A stretch of 64,000 nucleotides of DNA from Pseudomonadota bacterium (GTDB lineage: Bacteria > Pseudomonadota > Gammaproteobacteria > Steroidobacterales > Steroidobacteraceae), in assembly GCA_037200975.1 (NCBI GenBank), contig JBBCGI010000001.1:4547716-4611715 (forward strand), given 5' to 3'. The translations under genes were made by a program, and so were the position numbers. A model generated the notes under the pieces. The model saw only the letters and a list, made by a program, of their open reading frames with translations, was not told the origin of the DNA and ran no database searches. This document shows, one piece after another, positions 63,645-64,000 of the stretch. How positions within the stretch are numbered: the first letter of the stretch is position 1; every line of letters starts with the position of its first letter.

Positions 63645-64000
63645 ATGCCCATCACCCACATGCAGCACTACATGGTGCTGTCGAAAGATCTCGAGAAGAC
63701 CCGTGCCTTTTACTGCGATGTGCTGGGGCTGCGCACGGGGCCGCGGCCGCCGTTCAAGTTCGATGGGTTGTGGATATATGTCGGGGACGTCGCGGCCATC
63801 CACGTCGCGGGACGCACGAGTTACGACGACACCTCCCGCACGGCGCTCAATCCGGCGGATCCGGTCAAACACGGCAGCGGCAGCGTCGATCACATCGCCT
63901 TCGCGGCCACGAATTACGAGGAGCTCACGGCGAGCTTCGAGCGCCATGGCGTGAAGTACCGCGGCACCCAGGTGCCGGGCAGCGATCTGCGTCAGTTGTT
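63645..64000 (+). CDS. VOC (glyoxalase/bleomycin-resistance) family protein, truncated by window end
   Basis: The first ~118 residues of a VOC-fold protein starting at the ATG 63645 (another ATG at 63660). HYMVLSKDLEKTRAFYCDVLGL is the canonical opening strand and helix (first metal His at HY). The second module begins SVDHIAFAATNYEEL (second metal His). Members are small metal enzymes such as ring-cleavage dioxygenases, glyoxalases and epimerases. In this region an extradiol-type or isomerase role in aromatic catabolism is possible. The C-terminal half and the remaining metal ligands are outside the window. Confidence 0.82.
   Translation, partial: MPITHMQHYMVLSKDLEKTRAFYCDVLGLRTGPRPPFKFDGLWIYVGDVAAIHVAGRTSYDDTSRTALNPADPVKHGSGSVDHIAFAATNYEELTASFERHGVKYRGTQVPGSDLRQL

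Overview
The window is G+C-rich, densely coded DNA from a chromosome. The gene content fits a free-living, aerobic, catabolically versatile gammaproteobacterium of the Steroidobacter/Nevskiales/Xanthomonadales kind. Pointers are the Xanthomonas/Caulobacter-type TonB receptor beside amylases and a flavin halogenase, an SAH riboswitch, a RAYT transposase with REP palindromes, several GMC and PQQ dehydrogenases, and aromatic-type amidohydrolases. The taxonomy is inferred from style only; there is no rRNA or tRNA gene in the window.

Layout. (1) 1-1520, minus strand: an MFS transporter followed by the 5' end of a carotenoid/lignostilbene oxygenase. (2) 1675-14216, plus strand: a one-carbon block. 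It holds a MetF-like reductase, a PfkB (adenosine-like) kinase, metK, an SAH riboswitch plus ahcY, folD, fdhD, an NAD-dependent molybdenum formate dehydrogenase (fdsG-B-A-D) and a second MetF. Together these can regenerate SAM, clear SAH and adenosine, and oxidise folate-bound C1 units towards CO2. (3) 14230-16390, minus strand: a small HTH protein and a flagellin carrying an internal HExxH peptidase domain (flagellinolysin type). (4) 16695-25680, plus strand: DUF3237, aldehyde dehydrogenase, GMC oxidase, DUF3237, GMC oxidase, MFS and acetoacetyl-CoA-synthetase-like ligase. This is a tightly coupled alcohol-to-acyl-CoA operon resembling the polyethylene-glycol (peg) operon. (5) 25767-32132: an outer-membrane barrel, an aldo/keto reductase, a DUF2264 protein, and xylB-xylA behind a xyl-box-like site.

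(6) 32152-46112: an alpha-glucan locus with three GH13 enzymes, a sugar MFS, an Lnt-like protein, a LacI regulator, a TonB receptor and a tryptophan-halogenase-like protein. Four near-identical palindromes with the core ATACGTAT sit in front of the GH13 and receptor genes and look like the LacI operators. (7) 46331-50872: a PQQ quinohaemoprotein lipoprotein, a secreted nuclease, a GST and an AEC transporter. (8) 50934-64000: a second catabolic region with a ThDP enzyme, two amidohydrolase_2 proteins, an aldehyde dehydrogenase, AraC and MarR regulators, a fused beta-oxidation enzyme, an aromatic-acid type MFS, a MetE-like protein and a VOC protein cut by the window end.

The most notable structures are these. 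The flagellinolysin is a flagellin-protease. The SAH riboswitch is textbook quality. The REP/RAYT family has copies that consistently sit on stop codons and even supply the same last residues to two convergent genes. The ATACGTAT regulon includes a possible small RNA flanked by two operators. The heptamer CTATCTA is over-used in all three codon phases.
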